Shown piece by piece: positions 1 through 7,712 of a DNA stretch of 22,199 nucleotides. Source of the DNA: Gammaproteobacteria bacterium (GTDB taxonomy: Bacteria > Pseudomonadota > Gammaproteobacteria > SZUA-229); the NCBI GenBank assembly GCA_026197015.1, contig JAPHRB010000137.1:1-22199 (forward strand), written 5' to 3'. The number at the start of each line of letters is the position of its first letter. The stretch's first letter is position 1. The notes beneath the pieces are model-generated. The model did no database searches. It was not told the origin of the DNA and saw only the letters and a program-made list of their open reading frames with translations. A program made the position numbers and the translations under genes.

Positions 1-245
1 GTGCATCAATTGGTTCGCCAGGCACCCCTGGTGTTGGCATCATTATTCTTGCCATGGTGTTAGAAACAGCCGGTATACCAACTGCTGGCATTGTTCTAAT
101 TCTTGGCGTAGACCGTATTCTTGATATGAGTCGCACAGCTGTCAATGTATGCGGCGATCTGGTTGCAGCTAAGCTAATGAATCGCTGGATGATTAAAACT
201 GAAATGCTTGACTCACTCACACCTGAGCCAGTAATAGAAAAATAA
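1..245 (+). CDS. Dicarboxylate/amino-acid:cation symporter (DAACS family), C-terminal fragment
   Basis: This is the last 80 codons or so of a gene that begins before the window; the reading frame is open from base 3 to the TAA at 243-245. The translated end shows SPGTPGVGIIILAMVLETAG, then GVDRILDMSRTAVNVCGDL. These are the late helical hairpin and the 'DRxxDMxRTxxNVxGD' motif of the GltP/DctA/GltPh family. In that family the Asp and Asn of this motif bind the Na+ (or H+) and the amino or carboxyl groups of the substrate. The protein is an inner-membrane secondary transporter taking up C4-dicarboxylates or acidic amino acids. The fragment does not allow a choice between glutamate/aspartate and succinate-type substrates. 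Identification at family level is firm. Confidence 0.93.
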   Translation, partial: ASIGSPGTPGVGIIILAMVLETAGIPTAGIVLILGVDRILDMSRTAVNVCGDLVAAKLMNRWMIKTEMLDSLTPEPVIEK

Positions 246-451
246 GATTACAACTTTTATCTAAATAAAAAACCGTAAATACCGCTAATAAAATTTAAAA
301 TGGTTATTTTATTTGCAGGAGTAGATTAAATAACAAGTATAAATATCCATTAGAATCAATGATATTTTTTCACTATACATCAGGTGATTTACAAGAAATT
401 AATCTGATCGTATATTAATAAGTCTTTAATCTATTTAATAACCATGTCTAA

Positions 452-669
452 TTATGTTATTTTTTTTCGAATTCCATGAAAAACATATCCTGATATAAAA
501 CCAACAACTAATAACGCCAGAATCAATATAATACGTGACATCTGCAATTTCCAGAAAAGAAAATTTATACGACAATTTCTGAGTTTTGCAGAATAAACAA
601 TATTATAAATGCTACACCAATCAACCCTATCGTCAGGTGATATTTTTCTAAAAATGTTTTTTTAATCAT
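452..669 (-). pseudogene. LapA-domain (DUF1049) small membrane protein, broken by a single-base frameshift
   Basis: Read on the minus strand, an ATG at 669 is preceded by a good ribosome site (AGGTGA, complement of 678-683, 8 nt away). Frame one gives 34 codons with one membrane helix and the family motif LQNSEIV, then TAA at 567-565. The continuation RINFLFWKLQMSR plus a second hydrophobic helix lies in another frame from base 571 to a TAA at 454-452. Joined by adding one base near 571, the product is 72 residues with the LapA pattern: helix, QNSExVxINFLFW, helix, short basic tail. The break is therefore a 1-nt deletion or a sequencing error. LapA/YciS-type proteins are small inner-membrane proteins linked to LPS assembly control. 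The second half could also start at its own Met (MSRIILIL). It lies downstream of, and on the same strand as, the DUF21 gene. Confidence 0.75.
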
Positions 670-701
670 AACAAAAATCACCTATAATAAATTTTTAATA
701 C

Positions 702-731
702 ATAAGTTAATCTATCTTTAAATTAACTTAT
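702..731 (-). repeat. 10-bp perfect inverted repeat between the DUF21 and LapA-like genes
   Basis: ATAAGTTAAT (702-711) and its exact complement ATTAACTTAT (722-731) flank a 10-nt loop. An alternative 7-bp hairpin, TTAACTT(723-729)/AAGTTAA(733-739), competes for the right arm. On the minus strand the hairpin sits between the DUF21 stop and the LapA-like ribosome site. It is followed by AT-rich sequence but not a clean T-run, and the stem is entirely AT-rich apart from one G-C pair. It could be a weak terminator or attenuator, or an operator; no function can be assigned. Confidence 0.35.
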
Positions 732-764
732 AAAGTTAAAATATGCGGCTCCACTCAATTTTCG

Positions 765-1838
765 TCAGGCGCCCGCAAATTCGATATCTCCAGATTTAGA
801 ATCACCAGGTTTAATATCTCTTGGCACGATACCGCGTAACAATCTACCAAGAATATCGGAACCCGTAATTACACGTTTTTCATCAGACCAGATAAGAATA
901 ATATCATTTTCAATAACATCATCAACTTCAGATTTGGGGTATACCCTTAAACCGGATAACACCTTACCAAGTAAGGTATTCGCATCCTCAACTATAATAG
1001 GTCGATGGCAATAAATATGTGGATTAATGGTTTCTACATTAAACAGGGCAGCACGCAGAAAAGCATTTGCATTTAATACCATACAGGGTTGATTTTTCTC
1101 ATCTGTAATAATCACCCACTTCTTAGCTGAACTATTTACCTCAACTAAAAATGGGTCCTCAGCCCTGCCCTCAAACTCGGGAAATACTGGAACACCATTT
1201 TTTGTTGGTAGACTTATCACACTCTCAGGATCGACATACTCACCTTCGTTTGTAACATTTATGTCATCAAGGGCAAGAAAATTCATAGCTCCAATACCTT
1301 CCAGCCTGTCGATATCCGATTCTTCTGCTTCAATATGTTTGCGAATCAAAGTACGTAAATCACGTTCTCCGAAATAACGAATACCCTCTTTACCCAGCCA
1401 CACATGTAATATCAAAGCACTGGGTTTAGCGACCGGATAAAGAATAAACTGGTAAATACGTAACAGTGGCGCCAATAACGCTCCCATTTTCATGGCGTGT
1501 CGCGAGAAATAAGCCTGGGGAAAAATCTCCCCCATAAACGTGATAAGAATGGTCGAGAATAAAAAAGCAGTCACGCCGGCCATCACAGAATTAGACAATA
1601 GGGTCAGTAATACATTAATAGAAACATTACCCCAGAGTATGGTAGTTAGTAAAAAATTGAAGTCTTTGCGTAATGTCAGGATCTTCAGTGCATTAGCATT
1701 TCCAGTAGAGGCTTCTACTTCTAAACGTAAACGACTAATACCGAGTAATGCCAGATTAAGACCAGAGAACATTGCCGACTGAGTAATACAAAACAGGATG
1801 CCTATCCACACTAGAACATTTACAGTCAATGTTTCCAT
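765..1838 (-). CDS. DUF21 (CNNM transmembrane) domain protein, long C-terminal soluble region
   Basis: 357 residues. The N-terminal ~150 residues form the DUF21/CNNM membrane domain: helices at about 5-30, 62-85 and 88-102, followed by GEIFPQ at 103-108, the DUF21 'GE(x)xPK' signature with Gln in place of Lys. The remaining ~200 residues are soluble. They contain a conserved block (NFLALDDINV, then PVFPEF, KKWVIITDE, YCHRPI and DDVIENDIILIW) that I know from proteobacterial DUF21 proteins of this length; it is not the canonical CBS pair plus CorC_HlyC domain. CNNM/CorC homologues export Mg2+ or similar cations in exchange for Na+. Applying that here is inference. ATG with upstream GGGAA about 8 nt away supports the start. 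It diverges from the MarC gene. Confidence 0.85.
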   Translation of the reverse strand: METLTVNVLVWIGILFCITQSAMFSGLNLALLGISRLRLEVEASTGNANALKILTLRKDFNFLLTTILWGNVSINVLLTLLSNSVMAGVTAFLFSTILITFMGEIFPQAYFSRHAMKMGALLAPLLRIYQFILYPVAKPSALILHVWLGKEGIRYFGERDLRTLIRKHIEAEESDIDRLEGIGAMNFLALDDINVTNEGEYVDPESVISLPTKNGVPVFPEFEGRAEDPFLVEVNSSAKKWVIITDEKNQPCMVLNANAFLRAALFNVETINPHIYCHRPIIVEDANTLLGKVLSGLRVYPKSEVDDVIENDIILIWSDEKRVITGSDILGRLLRGIVPRDIKPGDSKSGDIEFAGA

Positions 1839-1918
1839 TTATAGTTTCCCAATTATTTATTCGAATAACGTATACTTTAACGTCAAGCATAAACTAATAG
1901 TAGAAAATTAAGCGCATT
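1839..1918. promoter_or_regulatory. Divergent intergenic region with a 12-bp palindrome
   Basis: This 80-bp spacer must hold the start signals for both the DUF21 gene (minus) and the MarC gene (plus). It contains a perfect palindrome, TTATTCGAATAA at 1857-1868, and a TATACT hexamer at 1871-1876 that could be a -10 box for the MarC gene, without a convincing -35 partner. On the minus strand TTGACG (complement of about 1880-1885) could be a -35 box with no good -10. The palindrome is a possible operator. Exact promoters cannot be assigned. Confidence 0.35.
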
Positions 1919-2554
1919 ATGGAACACTGGACTGAATACTCACGCTTTTTAATCGCCCTGTTCGTTATCCTCGACCCATTTGCAGCCGTACCCATCTTTT
2001 TAGTACTGACTAAAGGTTATAGTTCCTCTGAACGCAACAGAATCACTAATATTTCCGCGCTCACGGTATTCATTGTGCTGGTTGTCTCAGCTCTAACCGG
2101 CGAAGCTTTATTAATAACCATGGGCACAAGTCTGGCATCGTTTCGTGTAGGTGGGGGTATTGTGCTTCTCATGATGGCTTTGTCTATGTTGCGCGCGCAA
2201 CCAGATGCGGTGAGGTCTACCCCTGAAGAAGAAGCCGAAGCAGAAGACAAACATGCCATAGCTGTGGTGCCATTAGCCATTCCCTTAATGGCCGGCCCTG
2301 GTTCCATCAGTAATGTCATTATTCAAATGCATCGCTCAAATGCAGAATTTCACGTTGCACTGGTTATTATTTGCATAGCCCTGGTATGCATGTCTATCTG
2401 GATAGTATTTCGCATGGCTGGAAAAATCGGTAAACTTTTAGGGCAAACCGGACTCAATATTATTAATCGTTTATTTGGTTTGATTCTGGCTGCCATTGCG
2501 ATAGAAATTATGGCCAATGGTCTCAAGCAGCTCTTTCCCGCTCTTGGCGGTTAG
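1919..2554 (+). CDS. MarC family (UPF0056) integral membrane protein
   Basis: 211 residues with six predicted membrane segments, the usual MarC/YchE/YhgN size. Diagnostic stretches are the N-terminal FVILDPFAAVPIF (family 'xxDPxGxxPxF') and VPLAIPLMAGPGSIS in the second half, the conserved 'xPLxxPxxAGPGxI' block. A charged loop rich in Glu (about 102-111) separates the two halves. MarC proteins are inner-membrane proteins of unproven function; an early link to multiple antibiotic resistance was later withdrawn, and some members have been suggested to affect amino-acid or solute export. No clear Shine-Dalgarno precedes the ATG, so the start rests on alignment with the family N terminus. A strong terminator follows, making this a single-gene unit. 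Confidence 0.93.
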   Translation: MEHWTEYSRFLIALFVILDPFAAVPIFLVLTKGYSSSERNRITNISALTVFIVLVVSALTGEALLITMGTSLASFRVGGGIVLLMMALSMLRAQPDAVRSTPEEEAEAEDKHAIAVVPLAIPLMAGPGSISNVIIQMHRSNAEFHVALVIICIALVCMSIWIVFRMAGKIGKLLGQTGLNIINRLFGLILAAIAIEIMANGLKQLFPALGG

Positions 2555-2573
2555 ATTTGTTCATACGTTCGGA

Positions 2574-2616
2574 ATAGGCTGTAAGGATATGTCCTTACAG
2601 CCTATCAAAATTTTCA
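2574..2616 (+). terminator. Rho-independent-type terminator of the MarC gene
   Basis: A perfect 14-bp stem, 2574-2587 paired with 2592-2605, around the tetraloop TATG (2588-2591), starts 20 nt after the MarC stop codon. It is followed by CAAAATTTTCATTTTT. The T-tract is interrupted, but the stem is long and contains six G-C pairs. The convergent antiporter gene ends at 2654, so the hairpin may also shield against read-through from that side, although there is no T-run on that strand. Confidence 0.75.
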
Positions 2617-2653
2617 TTTTTGAATTTATTCATACTATCTACTTTCAATATTT

Positions 2654-3616
2654 TTAACTACCGAATTGTGTAAAACTCAACGCGACATAAATACCATACC
2701 CTGCCAAAAGTATCCCGCCTTCCAGTCGCCCCAAACGATTACCCGTATATAAAAACACTAGTAACAATAATGACGCACCCAGCATAACCCATTGGTCAAA
2801 TTGCAGAATTCGTGCGTGTACAGGTAATGGCTGAAGAAGAGCCGATACAGCTAATATTCCCAGCAAATTGAATATATTACTGCCTAGAACATTTCCAACG
2901 GCCACATCTGCGTGGCGACGTAATGCAGCAATAACAGAAATAGAAAACTCAGGAAGAGATGTGCCAACGGCTACCAGGGTCAATCCAATAACTGCCTCAG
3001 AAACATTAAAGTGCTCTGCAATACCAATGGCCCCAATAAGTAATACCTGTGAACCCGAAATTAACAGTAGTAAACCAACAATCACTGTAGCCACAGTCCA
3101 CAGACCTGATTTTGGTAAGGTAGTTAGCTCTTCTGATTCCGCTATATGAACTTCTGCTGAAGGTACAGCGTGACTACGCTCACTCAAATAAGCCCAGATC
3201 AAATAACATACTAACGTTATTAAGAGTAACAAAGCACCAACAAGCCCCAATGAACCACTACTAACCAGGACCACAAATAAAATACTAGCCACCACGACTG
3301 TAACTGCATCCCGGCGCAGTACCAACGGTTTTACTGCAAGAGGAGTAATGAGTGCACAAGTCCCTAAAATTAGCAAAATATTACCAATATTGCTCCCCAC
3401 GACATTACCTATTGCAATGTCAGGCTGGTGATTTAATGCTGCTTCTACAGAAACTACCAGCTCTGGCGCCGAGGTGCCGAAACCTACGATAACAATTCCA
3501 CTTAACAATGGAGAAATGCCAAGGCGTCTGGCTGAAGTTAATGAACCTCGAATCAACGCCTCACCGCCAACAGTGAGTAAAGCGACACCAAGCGCTAAAA
3601 TAAGAAAGTTCATCAT
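2654..3616 (-). CDS. Calcium/sodium antiporter, CaCA family (YrbG type)
   Basis: 320 residues, two homologous Na_Ca_ex repeats with about five membrane helices each, the standard YrbG/MJ0091 architecture. Repeat 1 has GFGTSAPELVVS (45-56) and GNVVGSNIGN (70-79). Repeat 2 has AVGTSLPEFSIS (216-227) and GNVLGSNIFN (241-250). These alpha-1/alpha-2 motifs supply the paired Glu residues (E52, E223) and the Ser/Asn residues that coordinate Ca2+ and Na+ in NCX_Mj. Both repeats are inverted in the membrane, and the acidic linker (about 145-168) is cytoplasmic or periplasmic by family topology. Predicted role: Na+-driven Ca2+ extrusion across the inner membrane. The start has two adjacent ATGs with only a weak GAAG upstream, so it may be one codon later. 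A 283-bp spacer separates it from the upstream Na/Pi gene. Confidence 0.95.
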   Translation of the reverse strand: MMNFLILALGVALLTVGGEALIRGSLTSARRLGISPLLSGIVIVGFGTSAPELVVSVEAALNHQPDIAIGNVVGSNIGNILLILGTCALITPLAVKPLVLRRDAVTVVVASILFVVLVSSGSLGLVGALLLLITLVCYLIWAYLSERSHAVPSAEVHIAESEELTTLPKSGLWTVATVIVGLLLLISGSQVLLIGAIGIAEHFNVSEAVIGLTLVAVGTSLPEFSISVIAALRRHADVAVGNVLGSNIFNLLGILAVSALLQPLPVHARILQFDQWVMLGASLLLLVFLYTGNRLGRLEGGILLAGYGIYVALSFTQFGS

Positions 3617-3899
3617 AATAAAGGCTTCATATATTACGTTTTAATGAGCAGCGAAAGATCTCCACATTAAACCTGACAACCAAGTTTGTCGTTACCGTCT
3701 GTTTAATACAGAATAGAATGCTAAGCACACATGCAAATTTACTGGCAATGTTTTATTAATAGAACCTTAATTAATGATACGAGTCGCCTAACTTTACGTT
3801 AAGCATATTCCCCATGGAAGTCGATATAAAAATACATATTTTTACGTTGTTTTCTAGCCAGAAAATATTTTCAACCTTAAAATAAATCTAGCCGTGTTA
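3617..3899 (-). other. Spacer upstream of the Ca2+/Na+ antiporter
   Basis: This AT-rich 283-bp spacer lies between two genes on the same strand. Small AT hairpins are visible: the palindrome GAAAATATTTTC, and TTTTCT/AGAAAA around GGCT, both just past the Na/Pi stop on the minus strand. Neither has a proper T-run, so the upstream operon's terminator is not identified. The length suggests the antiporter has its own promoter. No open reading frame of note was found. Confidence 0.4.
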
Positions 3900-5567
3900 T
3901 TAGCTGCTTTTTTCTAATTCACTATTTTCTGTTTCAGGCATCTGCACTTCAGAGACCACATTCAATTCATTAAGCAGTGTCATCGCTTTAATCATTTGAC
4001 GAGCCATTCGACGGATACGACTATTCTGTTCCAGAATATCAATCATACCCTGCACAGGTATACGCAACTCTGCTCCAGCGAGTAGCAAAGCTTTTTTTAC
4101 ATCATCATAAATATTTTGCACCTGCTGCAGCTGGTTTTCACATTCTAAAATAGAAAAATCTTTTTCATCCGGGTTAGCCATGTTTAACAGGCTAACCACC
4201 TCAGCACGAAAATGAGAAAGTTCCGCTGCCAGTTTTTCATCTTCCAGCAATTCCAGTTCACTCTGAGCTTTAACAACTAACATTGCCTGATCTGCACAGG
4301 CCAGAAAATGCTGTTCCGCTCTCAGCACCTTAGCCAGTTGTTCTGCTACATCACCACTGAGTAATCCTTTGCCCAGGTGTGTTATAAATTCTGCTACCGC
4401 AGTGGATAATTTTTTTACAACGATATAATCCGATTTAAAGCGTTTACCGGGTTTAGAATCTGTACTTAACGCTTCCAGTGCCATACGTCTTGTTATACTT
4501 GCAATACGTGATAATTCAAGCGCCAGAGCATTCAGGGCCAACATAGGGGAGACTGCAACGGTTTTATCAAGATACCTTGCACGCCCTTCGGTTTCTTCCT
4601 GGGTAACAAAACGTGCTTCGAGAAAGTGTGCAAGTCTGCCAGTCATGGGCCACATTATAAGAACACCCAGAATATTAAATACTGTGTGAAATAAGGCGAG
4701 CGTGACAGCAGGTATTTCTTCAAGACCAAATAGTTCACTCGTTGTTTTCACAATCAAAAATAGTATGGGTAAAGTAAATAAGGCGACCAGCCCGGTAACA
4801 AAATTAAAAATCACATGAGCTGCTGCCACACGTTTTGCGCTAGAAGTTGCACCGATAACCGCGAAAGCGGCGGTTGAAGTGGTGCCGACATTTGCACCAA
4901 TAACCATAGCGGCGGCTGCGTACAAACCCAACATACCACCAGTCGCGGCGGTAAGTGTAATGGCAATGGCCGCACTTGATGACTGTGTAAGAACCGTCAT
5001 AAGAAAACCAATACCAAAAAATAAAAATACACCGGTTAAACCATCCACCGTAAACTTGTTCAGATCAATCGCGGCAGCCATGCCTTCAAACGCTTCTTTT
5101 AGTACATCGATACCAATAAAGAAAAGCCCGAATCCTGCCAGCGCCAGACCCAGATATTTACGTCGACTTTCTCCTCCGGTCAGATGCAGAAGCATGCCAA
5201 TACCAATTAACGGCAAAGCAAATGTTTCGACTTTAATATTGAACCCCATTATGGCCACCAGCCAGCCGGTCATAGTAGTGCCAATATTGGAACCATAAAT
5301 AATACCCAATGCCTGGTACATCGTGAGTAGACCCGCATTAACAAAACCAATGGTCGCCACAGTAACTGCACTGGATGATTGAACGATAGCCGTAATGCCT
5401 GTCCCGGTGATAATACCGCGGATCGGTGAACGGGTTGATTTTGCCAGCAAACCGCGCAAGGTGTGACCCGCTGCCGTCTTCAGGCCATCGGTAATCATGG
5501 TTACCGCCAGCATGAAGAGCCCCAGACCACCTGCTAACATACCTATGGTCATTAGATTCTGTTGCAT
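3900..5567 (-). CDS. Na/phosphate cotransporter (Na/Pi-II, NptA/YjbB-like) with PhoU-like C-terminal domain
   Basis: 555 residues. The membrane part (1-~310) has two inverted repeats carrying the family signature twice: QSSSA (63-67) followed by GSNIGTT (92-98), and QSSSA (195-199) followed by GANVGTT (224-230). In mammalian SLC34 and bacterial NptA these QSSS motifs line the phosphate and Na+ sites. From ~340 to the end is a helical PhoU-like domain, common in bacterial members and thought to regulate transport. E. coli YjbB of this type exports phosphate, so direction cannot be read from sequence. It is the last gene of the MscS-like/MgtE operon, 4 nt after the MgtE stop. The start ATG has only a distant GGGGA upstream, consistent with coupled translation. 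Confidence 0.93.
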   Translation of the reverse strand: MQQNLMTIGMLAGGLGLFMLAVTMITDGLKTAAGHTLRGLLAKSTRSPIRGIITGTGITAIVQSSSAVTVATIGFVNAGLLTMYQALGIIYGSNIGTTMTGWLVAIMGFNIKVETFALPLIGIGMLLHLTGGESRRKYLGLALAGFGLFFIGIDVLKEAFEGMAAAIDLNKFTVDGLTGVFLFFGIGFLMTVLTQSSSAAIAITLTAATGGMLGLYAAAAMVIGANVGTTSTAAFAVIGATSSAKRVAAAHVIFNFVTGLVALFTLPILFLIVKTTSELFGLEEIPAVTLALFHTVFNILGVLIMWPMTGRLAHFLEARFVTQEETEGRARYLDKTVAVSPMLALNALALELSRIASITRRMALEALSTDSKPGKRFKSDYIVVKKLSTAVAEFITHLGKGLLSGDVAEQLAKVLRAEQHFLACADQAMLVVKAQSELELLEDEKLAAELSHFRAEVVSLLNMANPDEKDFSILECENQLQQVQNIYDDVKKALLLAGAELRIPVQGMIDILEQNSRIRRMARQMIKAMTLLNELNVVSEVQMPETENSELEKSS

Positions 5568-5571
5568 AATG

Positions 5572-6879
5572 TTAAAGCATCCCCGAAAGTAACGTGGCTA
5601 TCCCCAGGAAGGCGAAAAAGCCCACTACATCGGTGACCGTTGTCAGAATAATAGATGATGACTGTGCCGGATCCTGGCCCAGTGATGAAAGAATCACCGG
5701 AATAATGGCGCCTGAGAATGCAGCGCTAACCATGGCAATCACCATGGATGAGCCAATCACCAGCGCCAGCCCGATAGACGAACTCCAGACCAGCACTCCC
5801 AGCGCGGTCAGCACAGCGATAGAAACCCCATTAATAAATGCCGCACCCACCTCCTTCCAGGCAACACGTAACCACTGGCTGGTGCCAATTTCCCTCAATG
5901 CCAGGCCACGCATGGTAACCGCCAGTGCCTGTGCACCGGTGTTGCCAGACTGTCCCGCCACCACGGGTAGTAACACCGCCAGTGCGGTAAATTGTGCAAT
6001 CGTGCTTTCAAACAGCCCGACCACCGAGGCTGCCAGAAAGGCAGTTAACAGATTGATTGATAACCAGGGCAGACGTTTACTGACCACAAAACGAATCGGT
6101 GACAGCGCGCGTTCGTCCCGACTTGCACCCACCATGGTGAGAATATCGATGCTGCTTTCTTCTCGCACCGCTTCCACTAAAGCATCATAGTGAATAATAC
6201 CAATAAGACGACCTGTAATATCCAGCACCGGCAGATCAGTAATACGATGACTTTCCAGAAGCTCCACCACCTCTTCCCTGGTCGCTGTGGCGGTTACCAT
6301 ACTCGGCACAGGTTTCATTAAGTTAAGCAGTATATCCTCCGATTCGGCAAGCGCCAGACGGTGCATTTCAACCATACCCTGTGGTCGGCCTTCGCTGTTT
6401 ATTATATAAAGTTGGCGAGTGAAATGAGGTTTAAATTTACGTATTCTGTGTAACACTTCCCTTACCGTGAGGTTTTCATTTAATAACAGAAAACGAGGGT
6501 TCATCAATGAGCCCGCACTATTTTCCGGGTACTGGACCAGGGTACTTAACTCACGTTGTCGATTACTGTCCACCAGCATTAACATTGGCTGGCGATTGTC
6601 ATCAGATAATCTCGACAATACCCGGGCAGCATGTATCGGGTCACCACGCTGTAATACCTGCCGACAATTTTTTTCAGCCAGCCGTTGTAATACCAGGCCG
6701 GCTACATCCAGCACTAAACTATCCCATAAACTAATCATATCAATAGCAGGCAGTGTCTGTAACAATTCAACAATATCGTCCACGGGTAATTGATTTACCG
6801 CCTGTTGTGCAGCTTGCGGATGGCGCTGCAGAAAATCCTGGTTCAGGGCATCCACAGCGTACATTGCGTTAGCGCTCAT
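5572..6879 (-). CDS. mgtE: Magnesium transporter MgtE
   Basis: About 435 residues, normal MgtE length. In order: MgtE N-terminal helical domain (~10-125), two CBS domains (~130-250, with the PVLDITGRLIGIIHYD type pattern), an acidic linker (EAVREESSID) that becomes the plug helix, and five membrane helices (~280-435). The pore signature reads LPVVAGQSGNTGAQA, and the last helix contains TTVTDVVGFFAF, with the Asp that binds Mg2+ in Thermus MgtE. The protein is a homodimeric inner-membrane Mg2+ channel gated shut by Mg2+ on the cytoplasmic domains. I chose the ATG at 6879 rather than 6897 because AGAGGGG lies 6 nt upstream of it. That start overlaps the preceding gene by 11 nt (ATGAGCGCTAA), suggesting translational coupling. 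Confidence 0.95.
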   Translation of the reverse strand: MSANAMYAVDALNQDFLQRHPQAAQQAVNQLPVDDIVELLQTLPAIDMISLWDSLVLDVAGLVLQRLAEKNCRQVLQRGDPIHAARVLSRLSDDNRQPMLMLVDSNRQRELSTLVQYPENSAGSLMNPRFLLLNENLTVREVLHRIRKFKPHFTRQLYIINSEGRPQGMVEMHRLALAESEDILLNLMKPVPSMVTATATREEVVELLESHRITDLPVLDITGRLIGIIHYDALVEAVREESSIDILTMVGASRDERALSPIRFVVSKRLPWLSINLLTAFLAASVVGLFESTIAQFTALAVLLPVVAGQSGNTGAQALAVTMRGLALREIGTSQWLRVAWKEVGAAFINGVSIAVLTALGVLVWSSSIGLALVIGSSMVIAMVSAAFSGAIIPVILSSLGQDPAQSSSIILTTVTDVVGFFAFLGIATLLSGML

Positions 6880-7711
6880 TTTCATCCCCTCTGCCATTTC
6901 TGGCTATGCCCAGCACACTATCTAACAGTTGCGCCAGACTAAGCCAGTAAAGCCCCGCCAGAGACAACATATTTTCAAGTGGATCATTCATAAGCATGCC
7001 ATCAGATTCACCTAAGGTTTCCTGCAGATAACTGTAATCTAGCGCACCGATCAAAGTGCCATCCCGTTCCACCATGGGTAATCTGCGATGCGTTTTCCAG
7101 CCGGGGTGTAACAACAGTGAAGATGCGTTGACGTGTGCCGGGATCGACAGTGTTTTTCGCTTCATGATATCCCGCAACAGGATATGGTGACTCGTGATAA
7201 AAAGTTTACCCAGCTCAACGACGCCGCTTAACTTGTGTGCATCGTTCACAATATAGATGTCACAGGCAAGCGTATGTTCAACATTTTCAAAACGTCGAAT
7301 AGCATCAGCAACCGTTATATTTTCTGGTAACAGGTCAACCACCGGGTTCAAAAGCGCACCCGCCGATGTGGGTGAATAGGCCATGTATCGTCGCAACTTA
7401 CTGCGAGATTTATCTGATAAAAGTGCCAGCAATTCAGCTTGTTTAGTGCTCGAGAGTAAACGGTAAATTCGGGCAAGTGATATGGTGGGTAACACACTCA
7501 CCAGTTTTGCCATCAGGGCATCTGAAAATATTGAAAAACAGGCAACTGCTTTCTCTGGCACCATAGATGCCAGTACAGGTGAACAAATCTGCAATGGTAA
7601 TGCATTAAACAGAGCCACCACATGTTCAACGGGCACCTGCTCAAGAACACGTGCTGCTTCATTGGGGTAAGATATGAGAAATTCTCGGGATAACGGATTA
7701 TCGACTTTCAC
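6869..7711 (-). CDS. Stand-alone MgtE cytosolic region: MgtE-N plus CBS pair, no membrane domain
   Basis: 280 residues. Residues ~10-125 resemble the MgtE N domain (PNEAARVLEQVPVEHVVALF, then LPTISLARIYRLLSS and SRSKLRRYMAYS). Residues ~128-250 form a CBS pair, including RLPMVERDGTLIGALDYSYL. The usual plug and five membrane helices are absent. Instead there is one hydrophobic or amphipathic segment, LSLAGLYWLSLAQLLDSVLG (about 247-266), and a charged tail. I place the start at GTG 7711, directly after the MscS-like stop, because AGGGGAG ends 5 nt upstream; a TTG at 7729 would be the alternative. Family knowledge: this region of MgtE senses Mg2+. Inference: it may pair with full MgtE or the channel as a regulatory subunit. 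Whether it binds Mg2+ or nucleotide cannot be read from the sequence. Confidence 0.85.
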   Translation of the reverse strand: MKVDNPLSREFLISYPNEAARVLEQVPVEHVVALFNALPLQICSPVLASMVPEKAVACFSIFSDALMAKLVSVLPTISLARIYRLLSSTKQAELLALLSDKSRSKLRRYMAYSPTSAGALLNPVVDLLPENITVADAIRRFENVEHTLACDIYIVNDAHKLSGVVELGKLFITSHHILLRDIMKRKTLSIPAHVNASSLLLHPGWKTHRRLPMVERDGTLIGALDYSYLQETLGESDGMLMNDPLENMLSLAGLYWLSLAQLLDSVLGIARNGRGDENER

Positions 7712-7712
7712 A

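Noticed and set aside
246..451. Weak AT hairpin after the symporter gene (AATAAAAT...ATTTTATT near 283-313) as a terminator
   Set aside because: The stem has no G-C pairs and no T-run of useful length; the spacer otherwise shows nothing I can support.
555..585. Programmed ribosomal frameshift in the LapA-like gene
   Set aside because: No slippery heptamer and no obvious downstream pseudoknot; LapA proteins are not known to use recoding. A mutation or sequence error is simpler.
1540..1782. Open frame on the strand opposite the DUF21 gene, and many similar ones opposite or within other genes (for example 2017-2319, 4879-5298, 5594-6190, 13982-14812)
   Set aside because: They lie entirely against well-supported genes, show no family motifs and no ribosome sites; they are shadows of coding bias.
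765..1838. Second CorC-type exporter with CBS domains
   Set aside because: The C-terminal region does not show CBS or CorC_HlyC patterns; only the DUF21 membrane domain is shared with the gene at 8984-10339.
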